A stretch of 64,000 nt of DNA. It comes from Pseudomonas sp. A-RE-19. Its GTDB lineage: Bacteria > Pseudomonadota > Gammaproteobacteria > Pseudomonadales > Pseudomonadaceae. Position numbers and translations under genes: made by a program. Below, piece by piece: positions 50,692-59,596 of this stretch. Below the pieces are notes generated by a model. It did no database searches and was not told the DNA's origin. It saw only the letters and a program-made list of their open reading frames with translations. Positions within the stretch are counted from its first letter, which is position 1. Each line of letters begins with the position of its first letter. The stretch is from the NCBI RefSeq assembly GCF_019956555.1, contig NZ_JAHBDQ010000072.1, positions 148,165-212,164 on the forward strand, given 5' to 3'.

Positions 50692-53600
50692 CTACTCATC
50701 GGCGTCAGAGCCTCCGGACGACGACACTTCCATTTCCGCTTGATCAATGACCGCATCGGCGTCGAAATCAACGCCTGTCTGCCTGAAATAATGGATCAGC
50801 GTTTGTACACTTTCCGCTGACAGCGGATTGCCCCTCAGATTGACGCCCTCGGCGATCTCCAGCGGCAATTCCAGAATATCGGCGGGAATGTGGGTGATCG
50901 CGTTTGCGCTCAGATCCACGGTGTCCAGGGATCTGAGTTGCAACAACCCCGATGGCAATTCGGTAATGCCGGTGTTGTTCAGCAACAGGGTCGTGAGATG
51001 GGGCATCTGGCTTACGTCTGGTGCGACACCCAGTGGGTTGTCGCTCAGGTCCAGATACTCAAGCCGCTCCATCTGTGCCAGTTCCAGTGCACTTTGCGCT
51101 GTCAGGGTGAGTTGGCAATCGGTCATCGACAATGAAGTCAGATTGCCCATTCTGAAGATCGGCTCGGGAAGGGTCTGTTCTCGATAGTTGCGGATGGTCA
51201 GCTCCTTGAGGCGAGGAAAACGCTCCAGAAAACGCCCGACACCTGTGGTCAGTCCATCATCGCTGTGTAAATACAGCAGCGAGACGTGACTGAAGTCTGC
51301 CCGCATTGCCGGCAGGTCGCCGGTAATGATGTTGGTCAGGGTCAGCTCATAGGTGGGCTGAAGCTGCTGATTAAAGTCGTCCAGCTCGGTTTGCCGGCGC
51401 CAGCAACGTTCCACCGTCCGTTTGAATTCGTCCCGGATCGTGTGTTCCTCGAGCAACTCTTGTGCGGTCAATGGGGCGCCGCTCACCGGGTGCACCGCCG
51501 GGACATTCGCTGTCCAGGCTGACAGATCGTGGCCGAGTGCGATGAGTTCGGTTTCCAGGCGCGTGATCTCCACACTGCCATCGGCTAGCGTGCCGGGCAG
51601 TAGATAGACGAACTCACTGGCTTCTTCCTGATCCAGGCGCGGGTATAGCGCTTGCACCCGGTTGATATCTGCCTGTTCGGCAAACACCCCGAAGTCCTGA
51701 CGTGTGTTACTGAAATGGCTTTTTATGCGTTCGCGAGTGGCGGCCGAAAGTGGGTTGTCGCCCAGATCGAAGCCATCTCTGACGGTGGTGGGGAGATCGA
51801 AGAGTGCGGCGGGCAGTTCCTGGATGTGATTGTCATTGAGCAGAGCCGTTCGAAGATGTGGGCGCGTCAACAAACCGGGAGGGATGCCGGAAATACCGGT
51901 GTCCGACACGTCGATGTAGTTCAGCAGCGGCATATTCTCGACAGTGGGGTTGAACCCCAGCGGGTTTTTGTACAGGTCCAGAGTCGTCAGTTTGTTCAGC
52001 GCTGACAGGGAGGCGTGGCTCTCTGGTGTGAGGGTGATGGCGCAGTCGCTGAGAATCAGTTCGGTAAGGTTTGGCGATTGCACAATGGCGTGCGGAAGCT
52101 GATTCAGCCTGAAGCCGCGCAAGGCCAAGCGACGCAAGTTCGAGAATCCTCGCAAAAAATCATGCATCCCGCGTGTGGCGGTATGGCCGTCCAGCGACAG
52201 GGCTGTCACATGACTGAAACCCTCGCCGAGCACCGGAAGCTCGCCCAGTATCGGTTGGGAAAAACGCAATTCGACAACAGGATTCTCTTCTGTGGGCGTA
52301 GAGGCCTGTTGGCGCCAGCAATCGAACAATTCGTCTACCAGGCGTCGGCGATTCTGCTGCTGAATGCGAAATTGATCAGGGGTGACTCTGGTTTGGGTAT
52401 CGGGCACGAACAGCGGAATTTCGTGACGCCACAGATACAGCTCTTTACGGTATCTGGCGTGTTCGGCCATGAACCGGCTCAGCTCTGCCCGCGGGCCAGT
52501 CGGGTGCCGTTGCAAGCGCTCCACAAAGGCTTGCAGTTCCTCGACCGATAACTGGGGAAATAGCGCGTGGGCGCGGGCCTGTAAGGTTGGCGTACCGGAC
52601 TCTGCGCGATGGTAGCCATCTATGCCACCGAGCAAGCGCATGACGGTCGGATCGTAGGTGGGCTTCAGAATGAGGTGTTGCGCCAGCACCGATTGCAGTT
52701 CATCGCGGCTCAGGGCATGTGTGCGAATCAGCTGGTTGAGTTTTTCACCTTCGCCAATGTGGAGGCCCAGCGCCGAGCGCTCGCTGTCCGGTAGCGCCTG
52801 CAACAGATCCAGATAGAACGTGCTCGCATCGCCGAGCTCAAGGCCGGCATCGTCATAAGCTTGATAGCTGCCATCTTCGTTCAGAACGAGCACTTTACGG
52901 ATGGGCGCATCGGCATTGCCGACCCTGTCGAGCAGGTGTCCCCCATGGGCGTATTCGCGGATTTCCAGGCGTAGTTGCCCCGACCAGCCAGGCAGTCGTT
53001 CCAAGGTGTGCAGGGCCAGTCGATCGGTGTCGAGGTTGTTGGCGCTTGAGCGGATCTCCAGCCCTTCGTATGCCCGGGTGATCCTGACTTGCAAGCGGGC
53101 TTCCCGGGTGAGCTGTTCGAGGCGCTTGGACAGGGTGCCGCGCTCAAGTTGTTGCAGCTCTTGATCGCTGGCGGTTTGCAGCAAGGCGTCTGCCACGCCG
53201 CTCGGCAAACCGTGTTCGGCGTCGATGAGCTTTTGCGTCAGCCGGGAGGTGGTGCGATCGAGTTGGCGATATCGATGGTCAAACAGGGTTTCTCGCTTGC
53301 TCTCCGCGAGTGCTTTCAGTGCCCTGCGCAATGTGCGGGCACGGCTGTCCAGGCTGGGAGAGGGGGCGCCGAAGGATTCACCCATCAGTGTTCTGGTTTC
53401 GGTTTCCCCCAGGTTCAGCAATAGCGTTTTAATCAGGTCGCCATTGCCGAGATGCGCTTGAGTGATTTGCACCACGGGTTGATCGACGGCCCCACCTTCC
53501 CAAAGGGTTTGTGCTTGGTTGTCGACCAGCCGCAGTCCTTTGTCGGCGGGCCAATAGCCGTTATCGCAGAGCAACTCCAGTTGTGTAATGGGGTCGGCGT

Positions 53601-55722
53601 TCAGGTAGTCGTTCGGCTGTTCGCTGCCGATTCGCTCGATGAAGGTCTGGATGTCTTGATCGATCTTGAAGCGCTTCAGCGTGTCGGCGAGCAGCGCAGG
53701 CACCTGGCTGGTTTCCACATGCATCTTGCGCAAGGCATTCTCGTGGCAGCCGCTGATCTGGAGCATTCGCTCTCGCACCGATGGAGCGAAGCGTTCCATG
53801 TCAGGGCCGATGCGGCGTAGCACGGTGGATTGATCCCAGCTCAGCGGCTGGTCGAGTTCGGTCTGCCAGGCACCGGCACCATTGTGTTTGAGTACGGGCT
53901 TATAGGCTTCAGGACGGTTCGGGTGATCGATGCGGTGCTCACCGGTCACGGAATCCTGGCTGACGGCGTAGGGTTTGTCGTCCAGTGACAACAGGGTTTT
54001 GCCGTTGTGGCGGTACAACCCGAGCGTATCGGGTCTGGCGTCATGGGGCAGTGTGCCTGGCTGTTCATAGGCGCTCAGATCCGGCTTCCAGTAGCGGCGT
54101 TCTCCCGTGGGTGTTTTGACCGCATGAAACCGGTCGATGAACTGAACGATTTCGAGCGGCAACAGTGCGCGAAACTCGCCCGCTGCCACGACGCCACCGG
54201 CAGCAAAGGTGCCCAGTTGCACCGCCGACTCAACCACGCCCATGAAATGCTCGAAGGCTTCGGTCGTCAGGCCTTCTGCCCAGTCGACGATGCTTTCAAA
54301 GGTTTCATCGAGCAACTGGTACGCCATGTAGGCCAACATCAGTTCGCCGAGAAACGGCACGAATGGCAGCGCGACGAACGCGACGATGTTGATCAGTGCA
54401 GAGGCGATTTCACTGAAGGAGTCCCATAACGCCCATCGAGCCTTTTGGTCGACCGTTGCGGTGGACACTGCAATGACTCGTGCGTCGTTGAGTATTTTGT
54501 CGAGTTTGCGTCGGTAGAGATGGACCCACAGGTCGCCATTGATCGGCGTCGCCGCTATCTGGAGGTTGGCTCGGTGGCCGGGGTTTTCTCTCCAGGTGGG
54601 GCGCGCATCGCCGGGTTGAACCGGTTGCCAGGTGATGGGGGCAAGTCGATCCTTCAATTGCCCGAAGAAATGCCCCCGGTCCTGATGATCGATAAAGCGA
54701 CTGAAGAAGGTCTGGTAGTCCTGTGTGCGCAGGCGCTGAATCAGTTCCTGGGCAAATGCGGCGGTGGAGGGATACTCCTTGATCGGGTGCTTGGGGTCGT
54801 CAGGAATATAAGCCACTACCCGGGTCGCTTCGCGCACGAGCTCAAGCTTCGGGCCGAACAGCACAATACCGGTCAGGCGGGCGTTCATGAGGGTCAGTTC
54901 GTGACAGAACCACGATTGGCCGTGCAAGCCATCGCTGATGCTCTGGATCAGCCGCTGAGTATCGGCACCGACGCAGCTTTGCAGCTTTGCCATGTGCAGG
55001 GCGGCGGCGAGTGCCGCCTTCTGGCTGTCGCGTATTCGGGGTTGCAGGAGGCTGGCGACGACTGGGTTGCTGATACCCAGATTGTCTTCGAGGTATTTCT
55101 TATAACGCTCGCCAATATCCAGTTCCCGGCACAGGCGGGTAAACGCTGTGATCGGCATCGTGCTCAGGACGTGCCGCAGTTCATTGAATTGTCCGGTGGG
55201 CGAGGGCGGGCTGATGTAGGTCGAGGCGGTCTCGAACGCATCGTCGCGGGTTTCGGCGATTTCGAAGTTGTGCAGGGCCGCGTCCAGCAGCGACACCGTC
55301 CAGATGCGTGCCGCGCCTGACTTCAGCCGCAGCCACGGGATATGAGCGGGAATATAAAGACGCAAAAAGGTTTGGTGGACGTTCAGCTCCAGACCGAAGC
55401 GCTCCTTCAGCGCTGCAACCAGCAAGGGTTCGGCAAAGGCGCTGGCATTTTTCAGCTTGGCCAGGGACTGATCGACGCTGTTCTGTGCTTGCCAGTGCAA
55501 GGCATTGAGTGTGCGCAATTGGGCGTGCTGGCTGCGGGATGCGTTGTTGAGTCCAGCCGGCAAACGGGGTTTGGCCCTGCGCAAGGCTTCGCGCTTTTGC
55601 GGGGTTGCCTGCGTCAGCCAATGGGGGATGACACTCATCAGATGCTGGTAATGGGTGTCCCTGTTGAAGGGGGGCATCGGATCGAGATGGACAGCGTCCG
55701 GGTTTTCGTTAGTAAGGCTCAT
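50692..55722 (-). CDS. Giant LRR protein with dermonecrotic-toxin-like domain
   Basis: A 1676-residue protein. The first 450 or so residues resemble the DUF6543 dermonecrotic-toxin-like region (HYQHLMSVIPHWLTQATPQK, LRLYIPAHIPWLRLKSGAAR). Two hydrophobic stretches follow at about 440-462 (ALINIVAFVALPFVPFLGEL) and 494-515, which could insert in a membrane. Two LRR blocks are present, about 1147-1335 and 1456-1640, with matching order and spacing; units look like LEYLDLSDNPLGVAPDVSQM. The C-terminus ends soon after the second block, so the NEL ubiquitin ligase domain with its Cys is missing. No signal peptide; T3SS or T6SS export is unproven. It is convergent with argR. Confidence 0.82.
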   Translation of the reverse strand: MSLTNENPDAVHLDPMPPFNRDTHYQHLMSVIPHWLTQATPQKREALRRAKPRLPAGLNNASRSQHAQLRTLNALHWQAQNSVDQSLAKLKNASAFAEPLLVAALKERFGLELNVHQTFLRLYIPAHIPWLRLKSGAARIWTVSLLDAALHNFEIAETRDDAFETASTYISPPSPTGQFNELRHVLSTMPITAFTRLCRELDIGERYKKYLEDNLGISNPVVASLLQPRIRDSQKAALAAALHMAKLQSCVGADTQRLIQSISDGLHGQSWFCHELTLMNARLTGIVLFGPKLELVREATRVVAYIPDDPKHPIKEYPSTAAFAQELIQRLRTQDYQTFFSRFIDHQDRGHFFGQLKDRLAPITWQPVQPGDARPTWRENPGHRANLQIAATPINGDLWVHLYRRKLDKILNDARVIAVSTATVDQKARWALWDSFSEIASALINIVAFVALPFVPFLGELMLAYMAYQLLDETFESIVDWAEGLTTEAFEHFMGVVESAVQLGTFAAGGVVAAGEFRALLPLEIVQFIDRFHAVKTPTGERRYWKPDLSAYEQPGTLPHDARPDTLGLYRHNGKTLLSLDDKPYAVSQDSVTGEHRIDHPNRPEAYKPVLKHNGAGAWQTELDQPLSWDQSTVLRRIGPDMERFAPSVRERMLQISGCHENALRKMHVETSQVPALLADTLKRFKIDQDIQTFIERIGSEQPNDYLNADPITQLELLCDNGYWPADKGLRLVDNQAQTLWEGGAVDQPVVQITQAHLGNGDLIKTLLLNLGETETRTLMGESFGAPSPSLDSRARTLRRALKALAESKRETLFDHRYRQLDRTTSRLTQKLIDAEHGLPSGVADALLQTASDQELQQLERGTLSKRLEQLTREARLQVRITRAYEGLEIRSSANNLDTDRLALHTLERLPGWSGQLRLEIREYAHGGHLLDRVGNADAPIRKVLVLNEDGSYQAYDDAGLELGDASTFYLDLLQALPDSERSALGLHIGEGEKLNQLIRTHALSRDELQSVLAQHLILKPTYDPTVMRLLGGIDGYHRAESGTPTLQARAHALFPQLSVEELQAFVERLQRHPTGPRAELSRFMAEHARYRKELYLWRHEIPLFVPDTQTRVTPDQFRIQQQNRRRLVDELFDCWRQQASTPTEENPVVELRFSQPILGELPVLGEGFSHVTALSLDGHTATRGMHDFLRGFSNLRRLALRGFRLNQLPHAIVQSPNLTELILSDCAITLTPESHASLSALNKLTTLDLYKNPLGFNPTVENMPLLNYIDVSDTGISGIPPGLLTRPHLRTALLNDNHIQELPAALFDLPTTVRDGFDLGDNPLSAATRERIKSHFSNTRQDFGVFAEQADINRVQALYPRLDQEEASEFVYLLPGTLADGSVEITRLETELIALGHDLSAWTANVPAVHPVSGAPLTAQELLEEHTIRDEFKRTVERCWRRQTELDDFNQQLQPTYELTLTNIITGDLPAMRADFSHVSLLYLHSDDGLTTGVGRFLERFPRLKELTIRNYREQTLPEPIFRMGNLTSLSMTDCQLTLTAQSALELAQMERLEYLDLSDNPLGVAPDVSQMPHLTTLLLNNTGITELPSGLLQLRSLDTVDLSANAITHIPADILELPLEIAEGVNLRGNPLSAESVQTLIHYFRQTGVDFDADAVIDQAEMEVSSSGGSDADE

Positions 55723-55880
55723 GACGGTTGCCGTTGCGTTGAGAAGGCCTCAGAAAACACCATGAGCGCCAGCGACGTGCGGTACATATATACCGCCACC
55801 GTAAAATCCGGATGAGTAAGATCCTCGCAACCTGCCGCAAACCCCGCAGGCAGTTTAAACTGCGCCTTTGCGACCCTATA

Positions 55881-55896
55881 TGTCGCATTGCCGTAA
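55881..55896 (+). promoter_or_regulatory. ArgR half-site (TGTCGC-N8-AA), distal
   Basis: TGTCGC-ATTGCCGT-AA in the region before aruC. It matches the P. aeruginosa ArgR half-site consensus TGTCGC-N8-AA as I recall it. Confidence 0.55.
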
Positions 55897-55910
55897 ACCC
55901 GGGCAAAACC

Positions 55911-55947
55911 TGTGTTTGCGCTATAAGAAGTTGTCGCTTGGCGGCAA
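55911..55947 (+). promoter_or_regulatory. Tandem ArgR half-sites before aruC
   Basis: TGTGTT-N8-AA at 55911 and TGTCGC-N8-AA at 55932 are direct repeats 21 bp apart, the spacing of paired ArgR half-sites. They lie about 80-115 bp before the aruC start. Confidence 0.6.
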
Positions 55948-56025
55948 GGCCGGGCTGAAAACTGTCCTTACAATCCTCACCAAGCTCGCCAGTTTCAGGC
56001 GAGTGTTCCTCTTCAGGAGACTCCG

Positions 56026-57246
56026 ATGTCCGTTGAGCACGCTGCGGTAGACCGCGCCGATTTCGACCAGGTAATGGTTCCCAACTACGCGCCAGCCGCT
56101 TTCATTCCTGTGCGTGGTGCCGGTTCCCGCGTCTGGGACCAGTCCGGCCGCGAGCTGATCGACTTCGCCGGCGGGATTGCCGTTAACGTATTGGGCCACG
56201 CACACCCGGCGCTGGTCGGTGCCTTGACCGAGCAGGCGAACAAGCTGTGGCACGTGTCCAACGTGTTCACCAATGAGCCGGCCCTGCGCCTGGCCCATAA
56301 GCTGATCGACGCGACCTTTGCCGAGCGTGTGTTCTTTTGCAACTCCGGCGCCGAAGCCAACGAGGCCGCCTTCAAGCTGGCCCGTCGCGTGGCCCATGAC
56401 CGTTTCGGTACCGAGAAATACGAAATCGTTGCCGCGCTCAACAGCTTCCACGGCCGTACCCTGTTCACCGTGAACGTCGGTGGCCAGTCGAAGTACTCCG
56501 ACGGTTTCGGTCCGAAGATCACCGGCATCACCCACGTGCCTTACAACGATCTGGCCGCGCTCAAAGCCGCTGTTTCCGACAAGACCTGTGCGATTGTTCT
56601 GGAGCCGATCCAGGGCGAAGGCGGCGTATTGCCGGCCGAGCTGTCTTACCTGCAAGGCGCTCGTGAACTGTGCGACGCACACAACGCGCTGCTGATCTTC
56701 GACGAAGTCCAGACCGGCATGGGCCGCAGCGGCAAGCTGTTCGCCTATCAGCATTACGGCGTGACCCCGGACATCCTGACCAGTGCCAAGAGCCTGGGCG
56801 GCGGTTTCCCGATCGCGGCCATGCTGACCACCGAAGACCTGGCCAAACACCTGGTCGTCGGCACCCACGGCACCACGTATGGCGGTAACCCGCTGGCGTG
56901 CGCTGTCGCTGAAGCGGTGATCGACGTGGTCAATACCCCCGAAGTGCTGAACGGCGTCAATGCCAAGCACGACAAGTTCAAGACCCGTCTTGAGCTGATC
57001 GGCGAGAAGTACGGCATCTTCACTCAGGTTCGTGGTTTGGGCCTGTTGCTCGGTTGCGTGCTGAGCGATGCCTGGAAGGGCAAGGCCAAAGACATCTTCA
57101 ACGCCGCCGAGCGTGAAGGCCTGATGATCCTGCAAGCCGGCCCGGATGTGATTCGTTTCGCGCCAAGCCTGGTGGTTGAAGACGCCGATATCGATGCCGG
57201 CCTGGACCGTTTCGAACGCGCCGTGGCCAAGCTGACGCAAGCCTGA
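56026..57246 (+). CDS. aruC: Succinylornithine/acetylornithine aminotransferase
   Basis: PLP enzyme of the arginine succinyltransferase pathway that converts succinylornithine to succinylglutamate semialdehyde, and can act as acetylornithine aminotransferase. In the 406-residue protein: GGIAVNVLGHAHPALVGAL, FCNSGAEANEAAFKLARR, NSFHGRTLFTVNVGGQSKYS, IFDEVQTGMGRSGKLFAYQH (PLP Asp) and LTSAKSLGGGFPIAAMLTTE with the PLP Lys near residue 253. It opens the catabolic gene row, preceded by ArgR half-sites and followed by a strong terminator. Confidence 0.94.
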   Translation: MSVEHAAVDRADFDQVMVPNYAPAAFIPVRGAGSRVWDQSGRELIDFAGGIAVNVLGHAHPALVGALTEQANKLWHVSNVFTNEPALRLAHKLIDATFAERVFFCNSGAEANEAAFKLARRVAHDRFGTEKYEIVAALNSFHGRTLFTVNVGGQSKYSDGFGPKITGITHVPYNDLAALKAAVSDKTCAIVLEPIQGEGGVLPAELSYLQGARELCDAHNALLIFDEVQTGMGRSGKLFAYQHYGVTPDILTSAKSLGGGFPIAAMLTTEDLAKHLVVGTHGTTYGGNPLACAVAEAVIDVVNTPEVLNGVNAKHDKFKTRLELIGEKYGIFTQVRGLGLLLGCVLSDAWKGKAKDIFNAAEREGLMILQAGPDVIRFAPSLVVEDADIDAGLDRFERAVAKLTQA

Positions 57247-57253
57247 TAGTCCC

Positions 57254-57282
57254 TTCGACGCCTGAACTGTTCAGGCGTCGAA
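57254..57282 (+). terminator. Rho-independent terminator after aruC
   Basis: TTCGACGCCTGAA-CTG-TTCAGGCGTCGAA, a perfect 13-base stem, followed by T-rich TCAATTTTTG. It separates aruC from aruF, so aruFGDBE needs read-through or its own promoter. Confidence 0.9.
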
Positions 57283-57309
57283 TCAATTTTTGTTCCAGGC
57301 TTGATCAAC

Positions 57310-57400
57310 TGTGGGAGCGAGCCTGCTCGCGATGAGGGCCTGATAGCCAACATCCTTGTTGCCTGACAGGGCGCAATCGCGAGCAGGCTCGCTCCCACAG
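57310..57400. repeat. REP pair (inverted), TGTGGGAGCGAGCC family
   Basis: Arms TGTGGGAGCGAGCCTGCTCG and complement, between aruC and aruF. Confidence 0.88.
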
Positions 57401-57463
57401 TGTCTCAATGCTCGGCCTGGATTATTTTTCCTCTGTGAATTTTTTCGAGAAAGGAGTGACACC

Positions 57464-58483
57464 ATGCTGGTGATGCGCCCCGCGCAAATGGCTGATCTGG
57501 GCGAGGTACAGCGTCTGGCTGCGGACAGCCCGATTGGTGTCACTTCCTTGCCGGATGACGTTGAACGCCTGAGCGACAAGATCGCGGCAAGCGAAGCCTC
57601 GTTCGCTGCCGAAGTCAGCTTCAACGGTGAAGAGAGCTATTTCTTCGTCCTCGAAGACACCACCACCGGCAAACTGGTCGGTTGTTCGGCCATCGTTGCC
57701 TCGGCCGGTTATTCCGAGCCGTTCTACAGCTTTCGTAACGAAACGTTCGTGCACGCCTCCCGCGAGCTGAAGATTCACAACAAGATCCACGTGCTCTCTC
57801 AGTGCCACGACCTGACCGGCAACAGCTTGCTGACCAGTTTCTACGTGCAACGCGAGCTGGTGGGTTCGCCTTGGGCAGAGCTCAACTCCCGTGGTCGCCT
57901 GTTGTTCGTGGCCAGTCATCCGGAGCGCTTTGCCGATTCGGTGGTGACCGAGATCGTCGGCTACAGCGACGAAAATGGCGACTCGCCGTTCTGGGATGCC
58001 ATCGGTCGTAACTTCTTCGACCTCAACTACGCCGAAGCCGAGCGTCTGTGCGGCCTGAAAAGCCGTACGTTCCTGGCCGAGCTGATGCCGCATTACCCGA
58101 TCTATGTGCCGTTGCTGCCGGACTCCGCTCAAGAGGCGATGGGCCAGGTGCACCCACGGGCGCAGATCACTTTCGACATCCTGATGCGCGAAGGCTTCGA
58201 GACCGATCACTACATCGACATTTTCGACGGTGGCCCGACCCTGCATGCCCGCGTCTCGGGGATCCGTTCGATTGCCCAGAGCCGTGTGGTCCCGGTGAAA
58301 ATCGGTGAGCCGGTCAAAGGCGCCGGTCGTCAATATCTGGTGGCCAATGCCCAGTTGCAGGATTACCGCGCTGTTTTGCTTGAGCTCGATTACGCGCCGG
58401 GCAAACCCGTGACCCTGGATCTTGAAGCGGCCGAAGCCCTGGGCGTCGGCGAAGGTGCCAGCGTGCGCCTGGTGGCGGTTTAA
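57464..58483 (+). CDS. aruF: Arginine N-succinyltransferase, alpha subunit
   Basis: Transfers succinyl from succinyl-CoA to arginine or ornithine; works as AruF/AruG heteromer. The 339-residue AstA-family protein starts MLVMRPAQMADLGEVQRLAA, with IGVTSLPDDVERL near residue 26, LFVASHPERFADSVVTEIVG mid-protein and PFWDAIGRNFFDLNYAEAER, the AstA core. AAGGAG precedes ATG 57464. It and aruG share this layout residue for residue, reflecting duplication. Confidence 0.94.
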   Translation: MLVMRPAQMADLGEVQRLAADSPIGVTSLPDDVERLSDKIAASEASFAAEVSFNGEESYFFVLEDTTTGKLVGCSAIVASAGYSEPFYSFRNETFVHASRELKIHNKIHVLSQCHDLTGNSLLTSFYVQRELVGSPWAELNSRGRLLFVASHPERFADSVVTEIVGYSDENGDSPFWDAIGRNFFDLNYAEAERLCGLKSRTFLAELMPHYPIYVPLLPDSAQEAMGQVHPRAQITFDILMREGFETDHYIDIFDGGPTLHARVSGIRSIAQSRVVPVKIGEPVKGAGRQYLVANAQLQDYRAVLLELDYAPGKPVTLDLEAAEALGVGEGASVRLVAV

Positions 58484-58570
58484 CGCCTGCTGCTATGCCT
58501 ATAAAGAGTGAATGCTGAGTAAAGCAGCGAGTTTCACGGGTGGCGTTAGCGGCCCGTTTGAGGAGATAGC

Positions 58571-59596
58571 ATGATCGTTCGTCCCGTACGCAGCAGCGAT
58601 TTACCCGCTCTGATCGACCTGGCCCGCAGCACCGGTACCGGCCTGACCACCTTGCCGGCCAACGAAGAACGTCTGGCCCATCGGGTCGGCTGGGCCGAGA
58701 AGACTTTCCGCGGCGAAGCCGGGCGCGGTGATGCGGACTACCTGTTCGTGCTCGAAGACGACAATGGCCGCGTGGTAGGTATTTCCGCCATTGCCGGCGC
58801 CGTCGGCCTGCGTGAGCCTTGGTACAACTTCCGGGTCGGTCTGACGGTCAGCGCCTCGCAAGAGTTGAACATTTACCGCGAAATTCCGACGCTGTTCCTG
58901 GCCAACGACCTGACCGGCAACTCTGAACTGTGCTCGCTGTTCCTGCACGCCGATTTCCGCAGTGGCCTCAACGGCCGCATGCTGTCCAAGGCGCGGATGC
59001 TGTTCATCGCCGAGTTCCCGCAGCTGTTCGGTAACAAGATCATTGCTGAAATGCGCGGTGTGTCTGATGAAGCCGGGCGTTCGCCATTCTGGGAAAGCCT
59101 GGGTCGGCATTTCTTCAAGATGGAATTCAGCCAGGCCGATTACCTCACCGGCGTGGGCAACAAGGCGTTCATCGCCGAACTGATGCCGAAATTCCCGCTG
59201 TACACCTGCTTCCTGTCGCCAGACGCGCGCAACGTGATTGGCCAGGTTCACCCGGACACCGAGCCGGCGCTGGCGATGCTCAAGAGCGAAGGCTTCAGCT
59301 ATCAAGGCTACGTCGACATCTTCGACGCCGGCCCGGCGATCGAGTGCGAAACCGCCAAGATCCGCGCGGTGCGCGACAGCCAGGCGCTGGTGCTGGCCAT
59401 CGGCACCCCGGGTGACGACGCCACGCCATTCCTGATTCATAACCGCAAGCGCGAAGACTGCCGGATCACTGCCGCGCCAGCACGCTTCGCCGCCGGTACT
59501 TTGGTGGTCGATCCGCTGACCGCCAAGCGTCTTCAACTCAACGCTGGCGATCAAGTGCGCGCCGTTCCGTTGTCCGCTGCTCGGGAGTCGAAATAA
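58571..59596 (+). CDS. aruG: Arginine N-succinyltransferase, beta subunit
   Basis: Second AstA-family subunit, 341 residues, parallel to AruF: MIVRPVRSSDLPALIDLARS, GLTTLPANEERL, FIAEFPQLFGNKIIAEMRGV and PFWESLGRHFFKMEFSQADY. It acts in the same succinyltransferase complex in the cytosol. Its stop overlaps the aruD start as TAATG (59594-59598), so the two are coupled. Confidence 0.94.
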   Translation: MIVRPVRSSDLPALIDLARSTGTGLTTLPANEERLAHRVGWAEKTFRGEAGRGDADYLFVLEDDNGRVVGISAIAGAVGLREPWYNFRVGLTVSASQELNIYREIPTLFLANDLTGNSELCSLFLHADFRSGLNGRMLSKARMLFIAEFPQLFGNKIIAEMRGVSDEAGRSPFWESLGRHFFKMEFSQADYLTGVGNKAFIAELMPKFPLYTCFLSPDARNVIGQVHPDTEPALAMLKSEGFSYQGYVDIFDAGPAIECETAKIRAVRDSQALVLAIGTPGDDATPFLIHNRKREDCRITAAPARFAAGTLVVDPLTAKRLQLNAGDQVRAVPLSAARESK

